64,000 bases of DNA from positions 1-64,000 of the IMG/VR virus record IMGVR_UViG_3300009181_000044; one strand, 5' to 3'. The position numbers and the translations under genes were made by a program. Position 1 is the stretch's first letter. Every line of letters begins with the position of its first letter. Under the pieces are notes generated by a model. It ran no database searches, was not told the origin of the DNA, and saw nothing but the letters and a program-made list of their open reading frames with translations. This DNA comes from a virus. This document shows positions 30,901 to 38,702 of the stretch, piece by piece.

Positions 30901-31897
30901 AGTGTTTAAAGCACAGGAAAAGGTAGCCGCAGAGCGCGAAGGCTTACAAAAGAAGATTTTAGAATTAGAGAATGATACAGTAACTTTACGTAATAAAGAG
31001 CTGTTAGCGCTTGATGCAAGTAATCAAGCACTGCAAAAACAAATCTGGGCTCTTGGTGAACAACAAACTGCTGCTAAAAACTTAAAGTCAAATCTTGACA
31101 GTGTAACCAAAACCATTAAAGGTCAAATTACTAGCCTAACAGACTATAAAAATGCACTACTAACAGGCGACAAAGGTTCAATGACTACAAGTCAACAATA
31201 TCAATCTGCAAAAGACGATATTACTAACCTGCTATCTATTATTAACGGTATACCAAAAACCAAAGAAGAAGAAGACGCACGTAATTTAGCCATTAGTAAA
31301 TTATCGGGTTCAACTGATAAGTTCTTAGGTTTAAGTCGTGAACTTTTTGCAAGTGGTGCTCAATATACTGCTGACTTTAATACAGTACTTGCTATAGTTG
31401 CACAAACAAGTAGTACCCTAGAAACTCAGTTAACAGATTCACAAAAACAACTAGATGCATTAAAAACTTCTGAAAGCTATTTATTTAGCATTGAAGCCAG
31501 TAGCAAAACAACTGCAACATTAATGCAAGAATACATAGATGCTACTTCTAAGCTAATAGGTACTGGTTATTCTAAGGTAATGGCAACAGGTACAAATTAC
31601 GTGCCACAAGATATGACAGCGTTAATTCACAAAGGTGAACGCGTTATTCCTGCAGCAGATAACTTTGTGCTAATGTCTAGACTAACTACTACTGATAACT
31701 ATACTCGCGATATGTCTATTCAAATCCGTGAATTAAATCAGAAAATAACAAGTTTAGAACGTACTGTTGCAGAAGGTGCTGTTATGAATGCTCAAGCTAC
31801 TGATCGTAACACTGAGCAAATTGCTCAAGCAGTTACAGATGGATCTGATAAAACAGTTCAAGTAACTCGTATTCAGAATAAGGCTACGATTAAATGA
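24968..31897 (+). CDS. tail tape measure protein
   Basis: 2309 residues from ATG 24968 (GGGAGAATCC upstream; the ATG at 24953 lacks a site). Helical throughout, rich in Ala, Lys, Glu and Gln, with long coiled coils (about 1050-1400) and hydrophobic segments near 96-115, 302-322, 554-580 and 1550-1570. The N-terminus resembles TMP-type starts (AANIFAVSAAFTALKEAA). At roughly 1.5 angstrom per residue the tail would be near 350 nm. The C-terminal AQATDRNTEQIAQAV coil probably binds the tail tip. Confidence 0.95.
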   Translation: MSNETIKIGIDVSSNGTLPKSEKEAAALNKQLEALARNADRANKAQQGGTGGSRKAAATMDNTGYRNLQGTAQTSGAEGRDFAKQSQGLGGLVRVYATFAANIFAVSAAFTALKEAAATENMVKGLDQLGAASGRNLGTLSKQIAASVDGAVSLREAMTSVAQASSAGLNTKQIKDLALVANKASQALGLNMSDAMSRLSRGISKIEPELLDELGIFVKVDEATQKYALAVGKTTASLSDFEKRQAFANAVLDQAKEKFSAIDVAANPYDKLLASVKNLATSGLELVNTFLAPAVKFLAESPTALAVVFASIAGILLKQALPALGEFRRGIESTRKASADAAAAFAKAFPDTFQEKLLRQFQIPDLEKSVARAEANLNRLNKNPALDKTLANNLSSAIAADPKALASAKEILENRNKIIETGKKGSAQATAAQIENARADKLQLEGAIAVYKAKLDLIKANSLLTAGQDKMETKAGAPISKWDPETLALARYIKLRKEVTKSELISGAAETASILGVRAAWSELHANVQKEGLGTWDKYTTLAKGTLAAVTTRIMGIVGALGTLGQMAGAAIAVFSLIDSFASSATKEVEAFNAATDATKAALKGVNDTYDLYLIKKKESFSLESISAFTNALGGLTDAFESQILAVRKFDAAANDWDRFKDSFASLFGGGNANKLKQGAKDTVQGVLKSLEFSSYKKQDESLLASVLGLDDPKLLYDTKALDKALEAIPDAELLRKLDQVKATVQGIREQEEYATNAAKAFAESLGTIGKITDQMIQANAFTDLQGKLGVELVNASDRFAQSLQDPLKALEAIAKLSKDPKALAALNITDLTELAQAAKFEREISVATKERVEAEKELEQAKAGKGKLSTAPDAGTFGQGGVGFLETTKQRDIENANAALQKAISQVEKAQKEGANFAISQVGLIDKIASAGLEKIELGLKKTKELAAISLARAQLSFAASAGFDTSNDEYKLRIQELKIQESLIEASYNAQIITQKNTDALGLLSAALQQQVATAMKEKTGAKPEEIALAETMLKQAEGAILKLTAKSLLQEGMSVSSIRSTLGEREDGVPSEKIKLALLQAQASQRADNLAKAQREAQLEQIGVDRQIAGYDKEAKAKNYQLKITQDAIAISKTRLEIEGQLLGIYEQVNAYSSEEIIKLKTANQQAKDNADFASKQAQLDKELRDLNDAAKIATITNEKQQLALLTAQNKEKQVNLDLEKATKVFGQEIADIKARSAIAQAKLALQTSLEAEKLRLTNSLEEAKLSNKQREIELKLQLNQLDEITANRLRTQNDLASQNLKFTEQDLKLKSDLLQKEEAARQAQKIFDAAAAQAVANPTEASTGALASAGEGLTNAQKQVDVSTQAISINNQVNETVKTGIQLQAELNEKLLRQAEHLKLVQSTAESLGVVFGETGKAMGDTLTAFDALQTNQKNRAEQLKNAAGDEARQAELKKQFAKEEVGDQARVIGAAKGMFDKKSLIYKQLEGIEKAYHLFKLGTFIAETAMSAWATAMQIKDTVTKTMAAQTEGVAQGALAVIKSLASLPFPANLAAGAVTAAVVAALLSKLGSGGPSVSTGGSFAMNSAQMQETQGTGTTYDASGNKIETGGGVFGDSTSKVDNINKSLEIIRDNSVDGLAYDDRLLKSFERVANAMTGAAQAIYTIPGLRQGGKFGTQAGEISSASGWNSIPLIGGLLGNIFGGGTSAATSIESSGIQLRGSLEQIITDTSNSIKQYKDVLQQFHRDGGWFGQDDDWTVRWRETMTIKSEVGDAIKDIFVESKNMFIEVGKSAGVSVSQVQRAFETLATNLDLDLRGLTGDQIVKELNAVIGSKLDEAAKILFSSFDKYKKFGESYLTTVVRVVDANTKIQQVLTNIGIDKLVTGLFDITEAMVTTAGGLDKFISQYDFFKSNFLSATEQLVPVQKAVNYELDRLKITTATSREGFAALIRSLDVTTQTGRDTYQALMNLAPGIDQVFKAQEKVAAEREGLQKKILELENDTVTLRNKELLALDASNQALQKQIWALGEQQTAAKNLKSNLDSVTKTIKGQITSLTDYKNALLTGDKGSMTTSQQYQSAKDDITNLLSIINGIPKTKEEEDARNLAISKLSGSTDKFLGLSRELFASGAQYTADFNTVLAIVAQTSSTLETQLTDSQKQLDALKTSESYLFSIEASSKTTATLMQEYIDATSKLIGTGYSKVMATGTNYVPQDMTALIHKGERVIPAADNFVLMSRLTTTDNYTRDMSIQIRELNQKITSLERTVAEGAVMNAQATDRNTEQIAQAVTDGSDKTVQVTRIQNKATIK

Positions 31898-33597
31898 AAA
31901 CAGTAACAGAAATGGTGACCTGGCTTAATACGCCAGGTCATATTAAATGTGTATTAGCAGATATTACAGAAGTTGGAAACTCCGCAGTTTCCAACTTCTT
32001 TTTATCTAATGTTGCTTATTTTGGCGACAATCAAAACTATAACGCCGCTATAACAGGCGGCTTAAGTTTTTCAGAAAGTTTAAATGTTGACGGTCAAGCT
32101 TCACTTAGTTTTGGTAGTCTTGAAATTGTTAATACTGGTGGTGTTCATGACGCATATTTAACGTATGTGTGGAGCAAGCGACCAATTAAAGTTTACTTAG
32201 GCGATCCCAGTTGGCCTAAATCAGATTTTGTACTAATCTTTGATGGTTTAATACAAGAGATAACTGCGCCTGGCGAAAATGCTTTAAGTTTTACACTATT
32301 TGATAAACTACAGCGTTTAAACGACCCTATTTCAGAGCGTACTATAGCAGATACAAATTACTCACAGAATACCTTAAAAAATGTTTTACCACTGTTATTT
32401 GGCGAAGCATTTAATATTCAACCGCTATTGGTAGACAAAGGCGGTGCTAGTGGCATACCTGGAGTTATAACTACTTCAGCTACTACATCAACAATAACAG
32501 GTATCACATCTACTCTTAGTATGCTGGAAGGGCAAGTATTAACAAAAGTAAGTGGTACAGGTGCATTTGGCACTAATCCAACTATTATAAGCGTAAATAG
32601 TGCCACACAAATTACAATCACAAGTGCATCTTCAAATACCGCAGGCTCACTAACTTTTAATGTGGGTGGCGTGAGTGGCGCAGGCCAAACGTACATGATT
32701 CATGATGGTGCTATAAATGGTTTAATTGAAGCCAGGGATAGTGGGGTTCCAATTACAGTAACTGAAAATAATGGTTCAGGTACTTTTACACTACTAACTA
32801 GTCCAGTAGGAACTATTACTTGTAGTGCGCAGGGCAGAACTACATACACTAATACAGTACCTGGAATTATTAGACAAATAGTAACTAACTACGGTACTAC
32901 CGCAAATAGGTTTACAGATAGCGAAATAAGTTTTGATGACTTTACTAACGCAAGTGCAGTAGGTTTTTATTCTAGTGATCGCACAAATATCTTAGATGCT
33001 TGCAATCAATTAGCAAAAAGTTTAAATGCAAACTTAATATGTCCGTCAATTGTGGTAACAAGCGGCGTTGTAAGTGCTAGTAAATTAAGGTTAGTAGAAA
33101 TTAAAGCGCCAGCAGGAACAGCAAAATATACGCTTAATGACGATAACATGATACTTAACTCTTTAAGTATTCAACAAATGTTTCCAGTCAAACCCAGTAT
33201 TAAATTAGGTTATTGCAAAAATTATACTATTCAAACCACAGTAGCCGGCGGCGTAAATCCTGAAAGTAGGTTCGACGAACCTTATATTTACTTGCCCTTA
33301 GAAAATACCGATAAAAAGACCTTATACAGAGACAGTGGGACTGTTAGTGAAGAAGAAACACTACTGTTAGTTACTACAGAAGCTACTACAGAAGCACAAA
33401 AACGTCTTAGTTTATGGGAAACACAAAGATACGTAATTACTGCCAACTATTTACCGCACTTAATGTTTGTGCAATTAGGTGATATAGTAACAATACAGAG
33501 CGCTAGATTTGGATTAGGTGCAGGAAAATTAGGCATGGTATATTCCGTAACCCGTAATTGGACCACCGGAATAGTCAGCATAGGAGTTTTAGTATGA
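31894..33597 (+). CDS. tail tip / distal tail protein
   Basis: 567 residues, overlapping the tape measure by ATGA. First 150 residues (KRPIKVYLGDPSWPKSDFVL, IFDGLIQEITAPGE) look like a beta-sandwich belt as in hub-type tail proteins; the C-terminal third (GYCKNYTIQTTVAGG, LPHLMFVQLGDIVTIQSARF) ends with an OB-like hub pattern. Likely the distal tail or baseplate hub linking tube and fibres. No enzyme motif. Confidence 0.7.
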   Translation: MKTVTEMVTWLNTPGHIKCVLADITEVGNSAVSNFFLSNVAYFGDNQNYNAAITGGLSFSESLNVDGQASLSFGSLEIVNTGGVHDAYLTYVWSKRPIKVYLGDPSWPKSDFVLIFDGLIQEITAPGENALSFTLFDKLQRLNDPISERTIADTNYSQNTLKNVLPLLFGEAFNIQPLLVDKGGASGIPGVITTSATTSTITGITSTLSMLEGQVLTKVSGTGAFGTNPTIISVNSATQITITSASSNTAGSLTFNVGGVSGAGQTYMIHDGAINGLIEARDSGVPITVTENNGSGTFTLLTSPVGTITCSAQGRTTYTNTVPGIIRQIVTNYGTTANRFTDSEISFDDFTNASAVGFYSSDRTNILDACNQLAKSLNANLICPSIVVTSGVVSASKLRLVEIKAPAGTAKYTLNDDNMILNSLSIQQMFPVKPSIKLGYCKNYTIQTTVAGGVNPESRFDEPYIYLPLENTDKKTLYRDSGTVSEEETLLLVTTEATTEAQKRLSLWETQRYVITANYLPHLMFVQLGDIVTIQSARFGLGAGKLGMVYSVTRNWTTGIVSIGVLV

Positions 33598-36500
33598 CAG
33601 TAACAGCCGTGAATGCCAGAGACGTAGCTTTAAAAAATACTGCTATTAGAGTAGTAGGAGTATCTACTAATTATATTAGTTTGACTTGCCCTACTCAACA
33701 GTTTAAATATGGATCTGATAATCAACCTCAACCTGTTGCCGCCGTAGTTACCGCAACTTTAGCAGGTTACTTACAAGGCACAGTTACATTTACTTATTCT
33801 GGATTTATTACAGCACCAACAATTAGTGGTAATCAACTTTCTATTAACCCCGATAATTTTACAGGGGATGTAGCTACTGTAAATGCTAGCTTAAACTACC
33901 AAGGTGTAAACTACCAGGCAGTGCCCATTACAATTTCCAAAATATTTAATCAACTAGTAGCAAAAACTACTAGAACTATTGATTTATTACCCGCCTACAC
34001 AGACGGTACAGGATACACATTACCTGCTGCAGATAACTATCTTGAGCTATACAATGGTATATCTAAAGTAACTACTGGTGTAGCATATAGCCCCGGATCT
34101 CAAACAAAAAATGGTGTAACCGTTGCAGTAAACACATCAACTGGTTTAATCACTGTTAGTGAGGCTACACCCAATGCCTGGACTAGTAATTCAGAAAATT
34201 TTACACTTACTGCAACTAGAAATTTAATTGCATATACTACAACTTATACCATAACTAAAGCCAAACAAGGTACCGGTGGAGCACAACTTGCAGAAATTGC
34301 ACTTTATCAGTGGGCAACAACACAGCCAGCTACTCCAACTGGAACAAGTACTTATACGTGGTTAAGTAAAAGTCATGCTTATATAGGCACGGATACTTGG
34401 AAAGAAACTGTACCTACTAGTCCAGGTGGTGTAGGTATCAAACTATGGCAAATTACGGTAGCTATATTAGCACAATCTTCACTTAGTACAACTACTTATG
34501 TAGTTAATAGTACAAGTTGGGCTGGCGGAACTGTAAGACAAATAACAACGGAAGCTAATGCCTTAATTAAAACCTATACTGCTATTGTGTACCAAAATGC
34601 ACTAAGTGGTGCGCCAACTATTGCAGGAGCTACAACGTATAGTTGGATAACAAATACCATGGCAGCAGAGCCAGGCAATTGGACTTTTGCTCCGCCTGCA
34701 GCTCAAACTGGTTATACATTATATCAAGCTGCAGTTAGTATAATAGCGGCTCAAACAGATACAGTTACTGCCGTAAATTGGGTATCTGCAAGCATTACTC
34801 CAGTAAGATATTATGGTACAGATGGTGCTAGTGCTCGCAGAGCGTACATTTTAGTACCCTCTGCGGTTACCCCCGCAAGTACCCCCGCAACAGTTTCTAC
34901 TACAGGAAATAGTACATACCCTACTAGTGGTACTTGGTTTACTACTAATTCAAACGGTATAACTTGGACTGTAACCTGGTTAGCAAATGCTCCTAACTCT
35001 ATTAGTGAGGGATATACCCTTTACCAAAGTGATGGTGTGTTTGTTACTAATGGCAATACTAGTTGGGGCTTTCCATACATTAGTTCTTTAAAGGTAGGTA
35101 ACTTAGCAGCAATCAGTGTAAATACTGGTGGTTTAACAATTTCAGATTACATTAAAGGTGGTAACGCCACTAGTCTTACAACCGGTAATGGTTTTTATGT
35201 AGACTCAAGTGGGTATATTAGAGTAGGCACTCCTGGAGCTGCTCAACTAAAGTTTGATGCTAGTGGATTAAAAATATCGGACTCCACAGGTACGGATATT
35301 TTTACTGTAGTTAGTACTGCTAGTACAAATGCAACTACAGCACTACAAACTGCAGGAAGTGTTACTTGGCTGGGCGATGATGCAGTACAAATAATTACCG
35401 GCACTCAACTAAAGAAAATAAGCGGTAATAATCTGGCTTGGGATTCCCAAAGATATTCAGCCGAAAGTTACGTAAATGGTGCCTACATAACTTTTATTCC
35501 TGTTAGTACAGCCAATGATTTCATGATAGGTTTAAATGCTGACCCAACTACTAATTCAAGTTACAGTACTCTTGACTTTGCTTGGTATTGCACTGTTGCC
35601 GGCACTTTAGAAATATATGAAAACAATACTGGACAAAGTTTTGACGCAGGTATACCTGCTCAAACATATAATAGTAGCACAGTTTTAGGTATTGTATATG
35701 ATGGTAAAACTGTAAAATATTACAAAGATGGAACAGTAATAAGAACAGTAACAAAAAGTGCTAATATAAGACTTTATGCAGATAGTAGTTTTTGTACACT
35801 TAATGCAGAAGCTAAATCTATCAGATTTGGTCCTGTAGGTGCAGCAGGTACTGATGGCATTACTCCTACTATAGCAGTAGGTACAATAACTACAGGGGGT
35901 GCTGGCAGCTCTGCATCAGTTACTCCAACTACTAGTGGCACAAATACAACACTAAATTTTACTATTCCTCAAGGATATAAAGGCGATAATGGAGTATCTT
36001 ATTCATTACTAGCAAGTCAACAAGTAATACGTAAACTAGCAAATGGAACCTTTAGTATCCCGTATGTAACGGGTTACATTAAAAAATCAGATGGAACTAC
36101 TGTTAGTGACTACAACGGATATTTTAAAATTTACAATGATAGTACAGGCTTAGTATATACTAGTGCCGCAGCAGAAAGTAATAAAACGTATAATTTTTCT
36201 AGTGTTCCCGCCACAATGGCAGTAGATATATACGCATACGTTGATAGTGGATTTACTCAACTAATAGGTAGAATATCTATACCTGTAATTAAAGATGGTG
36301 CAGACTCTATAGTTCCCGGAGATGCAGGAGCTCGAGGTAGTTTACAAGGTTACGGTTCAAAGTATGGTATTACCACAGATTCTTGGAATAATAACTTAGC
36401 TAATCGTGTAATTTTTAATCTTGTTAATGGTTCTGCCGCGACAAGTGAAGTAACTTTTACAAGTTACAATCAAATAGGTGATACGGTTACCTTTACAAAT

Positions 36501-36713
36501 TCTGCACAAACAGCATCGTTTACTAAATTCTGGGATGGCACTACATGGCTAGATCCTGCCGTAATTATAAATGGCAACCTAATAGCTACTGGAACTATTG
36601 CTGCTAATAGACTAGCGGCTAACTCACTGTTAGTAGGGCACAGAATTGAAAATACCGCAGGCACTTTTGTTATGAATTTTGGTGCTACGCCATCTATCTC
36701 GATCTCAGTTTAA
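33594..36713 (+). CDS. central tail fibre / host-specificity protein
   Basis: 1039 residues from ATG 33594 (ATGA overlap; a longer frame extends into the previous gene). Tandem beta domains of fibronectin/Ig type, collagen-like spacer GDAGARGS, and C-terminal LIATGTIAANRLAANSLLVG with GTFVMNFGATPSISI, the pattern seen at the C-terminus of J-like tip proteins. Expected at the distal tail tip, contacting the receptor. Confidence 0.75.
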   Translation: MTVTAVNARDVALKNTAIRVVGVSTNYISLTCPTQQFKYGSDNQPQPVAAVVTATLAGYLQGTVTFTYSGFITAPTISGNQLSINPDNFTGDVATVNASLNYQGVNYQAVPITISKIFNQLVAKTTRTIDLLPAYTDGTGYTLPAADNYLELYNGISKVTTGVAYSPGSQTKNGVTVAVNTSTGLITVSEATPNAWTSNSENFTLTATRNLIAYTTTYTITKAKQGTGGAQLAEIALYQWATTQPATPTGTSTYTWLSKSHAYIGTDTWKETVPTSPGGVGIKLWQITVAILAQSSLSTTTYVVNSTSWAGGTVRQITTEANALIKTYTAIVYQNALSGAPTIAGATTYSWITNTMAAEPGNWTFAPPAAQTGYTLYQAAVSIIAAQTDTVTAVNWVSASITPVRYYGTDGASARRAYILVPSAVTPASTPATVSTTGNSTYPTSGTWFTTNSNGITWTVTWLANAPNSISEGYTLYQSDGVFVTNGNTSWGFPYISSLKVGNLAAISVNTGGLTISDYIKGGNATSLTTGNGFYVDSSGYIRVGTPGAAQLKFDASGLKISDSTGTDIFTVVSTASTNATTALQTAGSVTWLGDDAVQIITGTQLKKISGNNLAWDSQRYSAESYVNGAYITFIPVSTANDFMIGLNADPTTNSSYSTLDFAWYCTVAGTLEIYENNTGQSFDAGIPAQTYNSSTVLGIVYDGKTVKYYKDGTVIRTVTKSANIRLYADSSFCTLNAEAKSIRFGPVGAAGTDGITPTIAVGTITTGGAGSSASVTPTTSGTNTTLNFTIPQGYKGDNGVSYSLLASQQVIRKLANGTFSIPYVTGYIKKSDGTTVSDYNGYFKIYNDSTGLVYTSAAAESNKTYNFSSVPATMAVDIYAYVDSGFTQLIGRISIPVIKDGADSIVPGDAGARGSLQGYGSKYGITTDSWNNNLANRVIFNLVNGSAATSEVTFTSYNQIGDTVTFTNSAQTASFTKFWDGTTWLDPAVIINGNLIATGTIAANRLAANSLLVGHRIENTAGTFVMNFGATPSISISV

Positions 36714-36721
36714 GGAACACC

Positions 36722-37543
36722 ATGGCAAACCTAAGAGTAATTTACAACAATTTGGCAGATGCGGCTGTTATTACAGCAAGCACAACTGCCTCAGGTTTTA
36801 GTGTTGATAACCTTAAAAATACTCAAAAAACCAGCGTTCATCGTAGTACTGGTGCTGCTGTAACTTATACACTAACTTGGTCAACCGCACAAAGCATTAG
36901 TTGTGTAGCCCTGCCTGCAACAAATTTGCAGGCAGGCGATACCATTAAAATTGTAGGGTACACAGAAACCGCAGACACTACGCCTATTTACGAAACTGAC
37001 AATCTACCGGCTTGCACAGGTCGAGTAACAACACTGTATAATAAATACACGCTGCCAACTTACGTTGATTTTGGTTTTGGCGGAGCTACTAAAACCAGTT
37101 TTTGGTTTCCCACAACTTATCAGCTTAAAAAGCTAGTAATTACCTTAACTAGTACTACAGTTACAGCAATTGACTGTGCTAGACTTATTTGTGGCACATA
37201 CTGGGAAAGCACTAGACAAGCTAGTAATGGTATTCAATTAGGCTACGAAGATTTAAGTGAAATTACTACAACTCGTAGTGGTAACACGTACGAAGACCGA
37301 AAGCCTATCTCAGAAACTATGCAGTTTGATTTAGAATACCTGCCAGACGCAGACCGTAAACAACTACAAACACTAATGCGTAGCTGGGGTTCTAGTGCAT
37401 TAATATACTACTGTATATTTCCTAGCAATACTAATCCTGAGTTAACTCAAAGCTATAGTATATATGGTCGCAGTAATTCTAACAGTTTACAATATCAGTT
37501 CTTTAGTTTCTATAACACCAATCTTGATATAAAAAGTTGGTAA
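36722..37543 (+). CDS. virion protein with discoidin-like beta domain
   Basis: 273 residues. Begins MANLRVIYNNLADAAVITAS. TYTLTWSTAQSISCVALPAT and FPTTYQLKKLVITLTST follow a jelly-roll pattern often seen in phage tail-tip accessory proteins with carbohydrate-binding (F5/8-type) folds. Last gene before a strong terminator. Confidence 0.6.
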   Translation: MANLRVIYNNLADAAVITASTTASGFSVDNLKNTQKTSVHRSTGAAVTYTLTWSTAQSISCVALPATNLQAGDTIKIVGYTETADTTPIYETDNLPACTGRVTTLYNKYTLPTYVDFGFGGATKTSFWFPTTYQLKKLVITLTSTTVTAIDCARLICGTYWESTRQASNGIQLGYEDLSEITTTRSGNTYEDRKPISETMQFDLEYLPDADRKQLQTLMRSWGSSALIYYCIFPSNTNPELTQSYSIYGRSNSNSLQYQFFSFYNTNLDIKSW

Positions 37544-37550
37544 AATAAAA

Positions 37551-37579
37551 AATACCAGTCTTAGGGCTGGTATTTTTTT
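37551..37579 (+). terminator. terminator after the tail-tip genes
   Basis: AATACCAG (37551-37558)/CTGGTATT (37567-37574) then T run. Confidence 0.9.
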
Positions 37580-37582
37580 ATG

Positions 37583-37611
37583 TTGACATTAGCCTGCCCT
37601 TATGATATAAT
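37583..37611 (+). promoter_or_regulatory. promoter of the fibre array, TTGACA-17-TATAAT
   Basis: TTGACA 37583-37588, spacer 17, TATAAT 37606-37611. A 125-nt leader follows, with hairpin GTTTAT/ATAAAC near 37700 and ribosome-binding site GGGGAGA. Confidence 0.85.
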
Positions 37612-37736
37612 AATACAAAATGTCTAGACGTGTCGAATTTTTTTCTTGACAGGCTTTAGACGCTAATTAAATTGGTTTAACTATGTTATAGCAGGTTGTT
37701 TATAGAATAAACCTCCTGATAGGGGAGATATATTTT

Positions 37737-38084
37737 ATGGAGCATACAAGTCCAGACGACATAATACAAACACTTATGATGCTTGCTGTGGGAATAATTG
37801 CGGCTTTATTTGTATTTAAAAAGTTAATAAAAGATTGGCTTAGTAATGATGTTGAGTCAAATCTTATTAAACTTATGCATACTGAGCTAGAACGTCTAAG
37901 TGAGCAAAATACGGCTCTTAGCCTGGAATTAGGTCGCTTACATACTGAAGTAATTGCACTAAATCACGAACTACAAAAGTTAACTGTAGAAAATCAGCGA
38001 TTACAAACCGAGGTTATTGCTCTTACAAACGAAGTAAGTAGCTTTAAACTATTAAGACAAGGGAGTATTTATGGCAAGATCTAG
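37737..38084 (+). CDS. membrane-anchored coiled-coil protein
   Basis: 115 residues: one N-terminal membrane helix (LMMLAVGIIAALFVFKKLIK, about 12-31) and a long heptad coiled coil (about 45-105) with repeats of LxxE and EVIALxxE. This resembles an inner-membrane spanin or a T4 Imm-like anchor, but it sits at the head of the fibre operon. Overlaps the next gene by 14 bases. Confidence 0.65.
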   Translation: MEHTSPDDIIQTLMMLAVGIIAALFVFKKLIKDWLSNDVESNLIKLMHTELERLSEQNTALSLELGRLHTEVIALNHELQKLTVENQRLQTEVIALTNEVSSFKLLRQGSIYGKI

Positions 38085-38694
38085 ATTATTAGACCCCATC
38101 AATGATTTAATTACAGATGGTGGTGACGTACTTTGGAGTTTTGTGCGTGGAGAACAATTAGAGTTTCCTATTACACTAAATTTTGTAGAAGACGCCCTTA
38201 GTTGGTATGGAAATGCTAATAACAGAGGATATGTTTACGAAGCTGTAGTAGTAGAAGCAAATAATACTGTCGGACAAATCACTACACCAACTACAATTAA
38301 ACCAAACGGAATTACTAATGTATTAACTGTTAGGGTGCCCTCACTTATTGGTAACTGGGACGCAGCTTCAGCTTATAATAAAGAAGAAGTAGTCTACTAC
38401 ACTGTAAACGGAAAATACTATAAATTATTAACTGGTGCAGCCAGAACAAGCGCAGTAACTCCAGTTTTAGATACTGCATTTTGGGCTGAAACCACAATAA
38501 ATAAAGTTTACTTACAATTTCCAAAAACATTGGGCACAACTTGGACTCAAACACCAACTGTAGAAACTCCAGTTTATGGCTTCTTTGAGCTACGTGTAAC
38601 AGAACCACAAGATGCTACTTTTATACGCACTTGGAAACCTGTTAGAGGAATGGTAGAGCTTTTATTTAGTCCTACATATAGCTCTAACGATTAA
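38071..38694 (+). CDS. virion protein with CBM5/12-like module
   Basis: 207 residues. NWDAASAYNKEEVVYYTVNG then KYYKLL (about 92-117) and FWAE match the W..Y..G..V.Y.g..Y pattern of small chitin/carbohydrate-binding modules. The flanks are beta-rich. Likely a fibre base or adhesin. Confidence 0.6.
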   Translation: MARSRLLDPINDLITDGGDVLWSFVRGEQLEFPITLNFVEDALSWYGNANNRGYVYEAVVVEANNTVGQITTPTTIKPNGITNVLTVRVPSLIGNWDAASAYNKEEVVYYTVNGKYYKLLTGAARTSAVTPVLDTAFWAETTINKVYLQFPKTLGTTWTQTPTVETPVYGFFELRVTEPQDATFIRTWKPVRGMVELLFSPTYSSND

Positions 38695-38702
38695 GGAAAA
38701 TT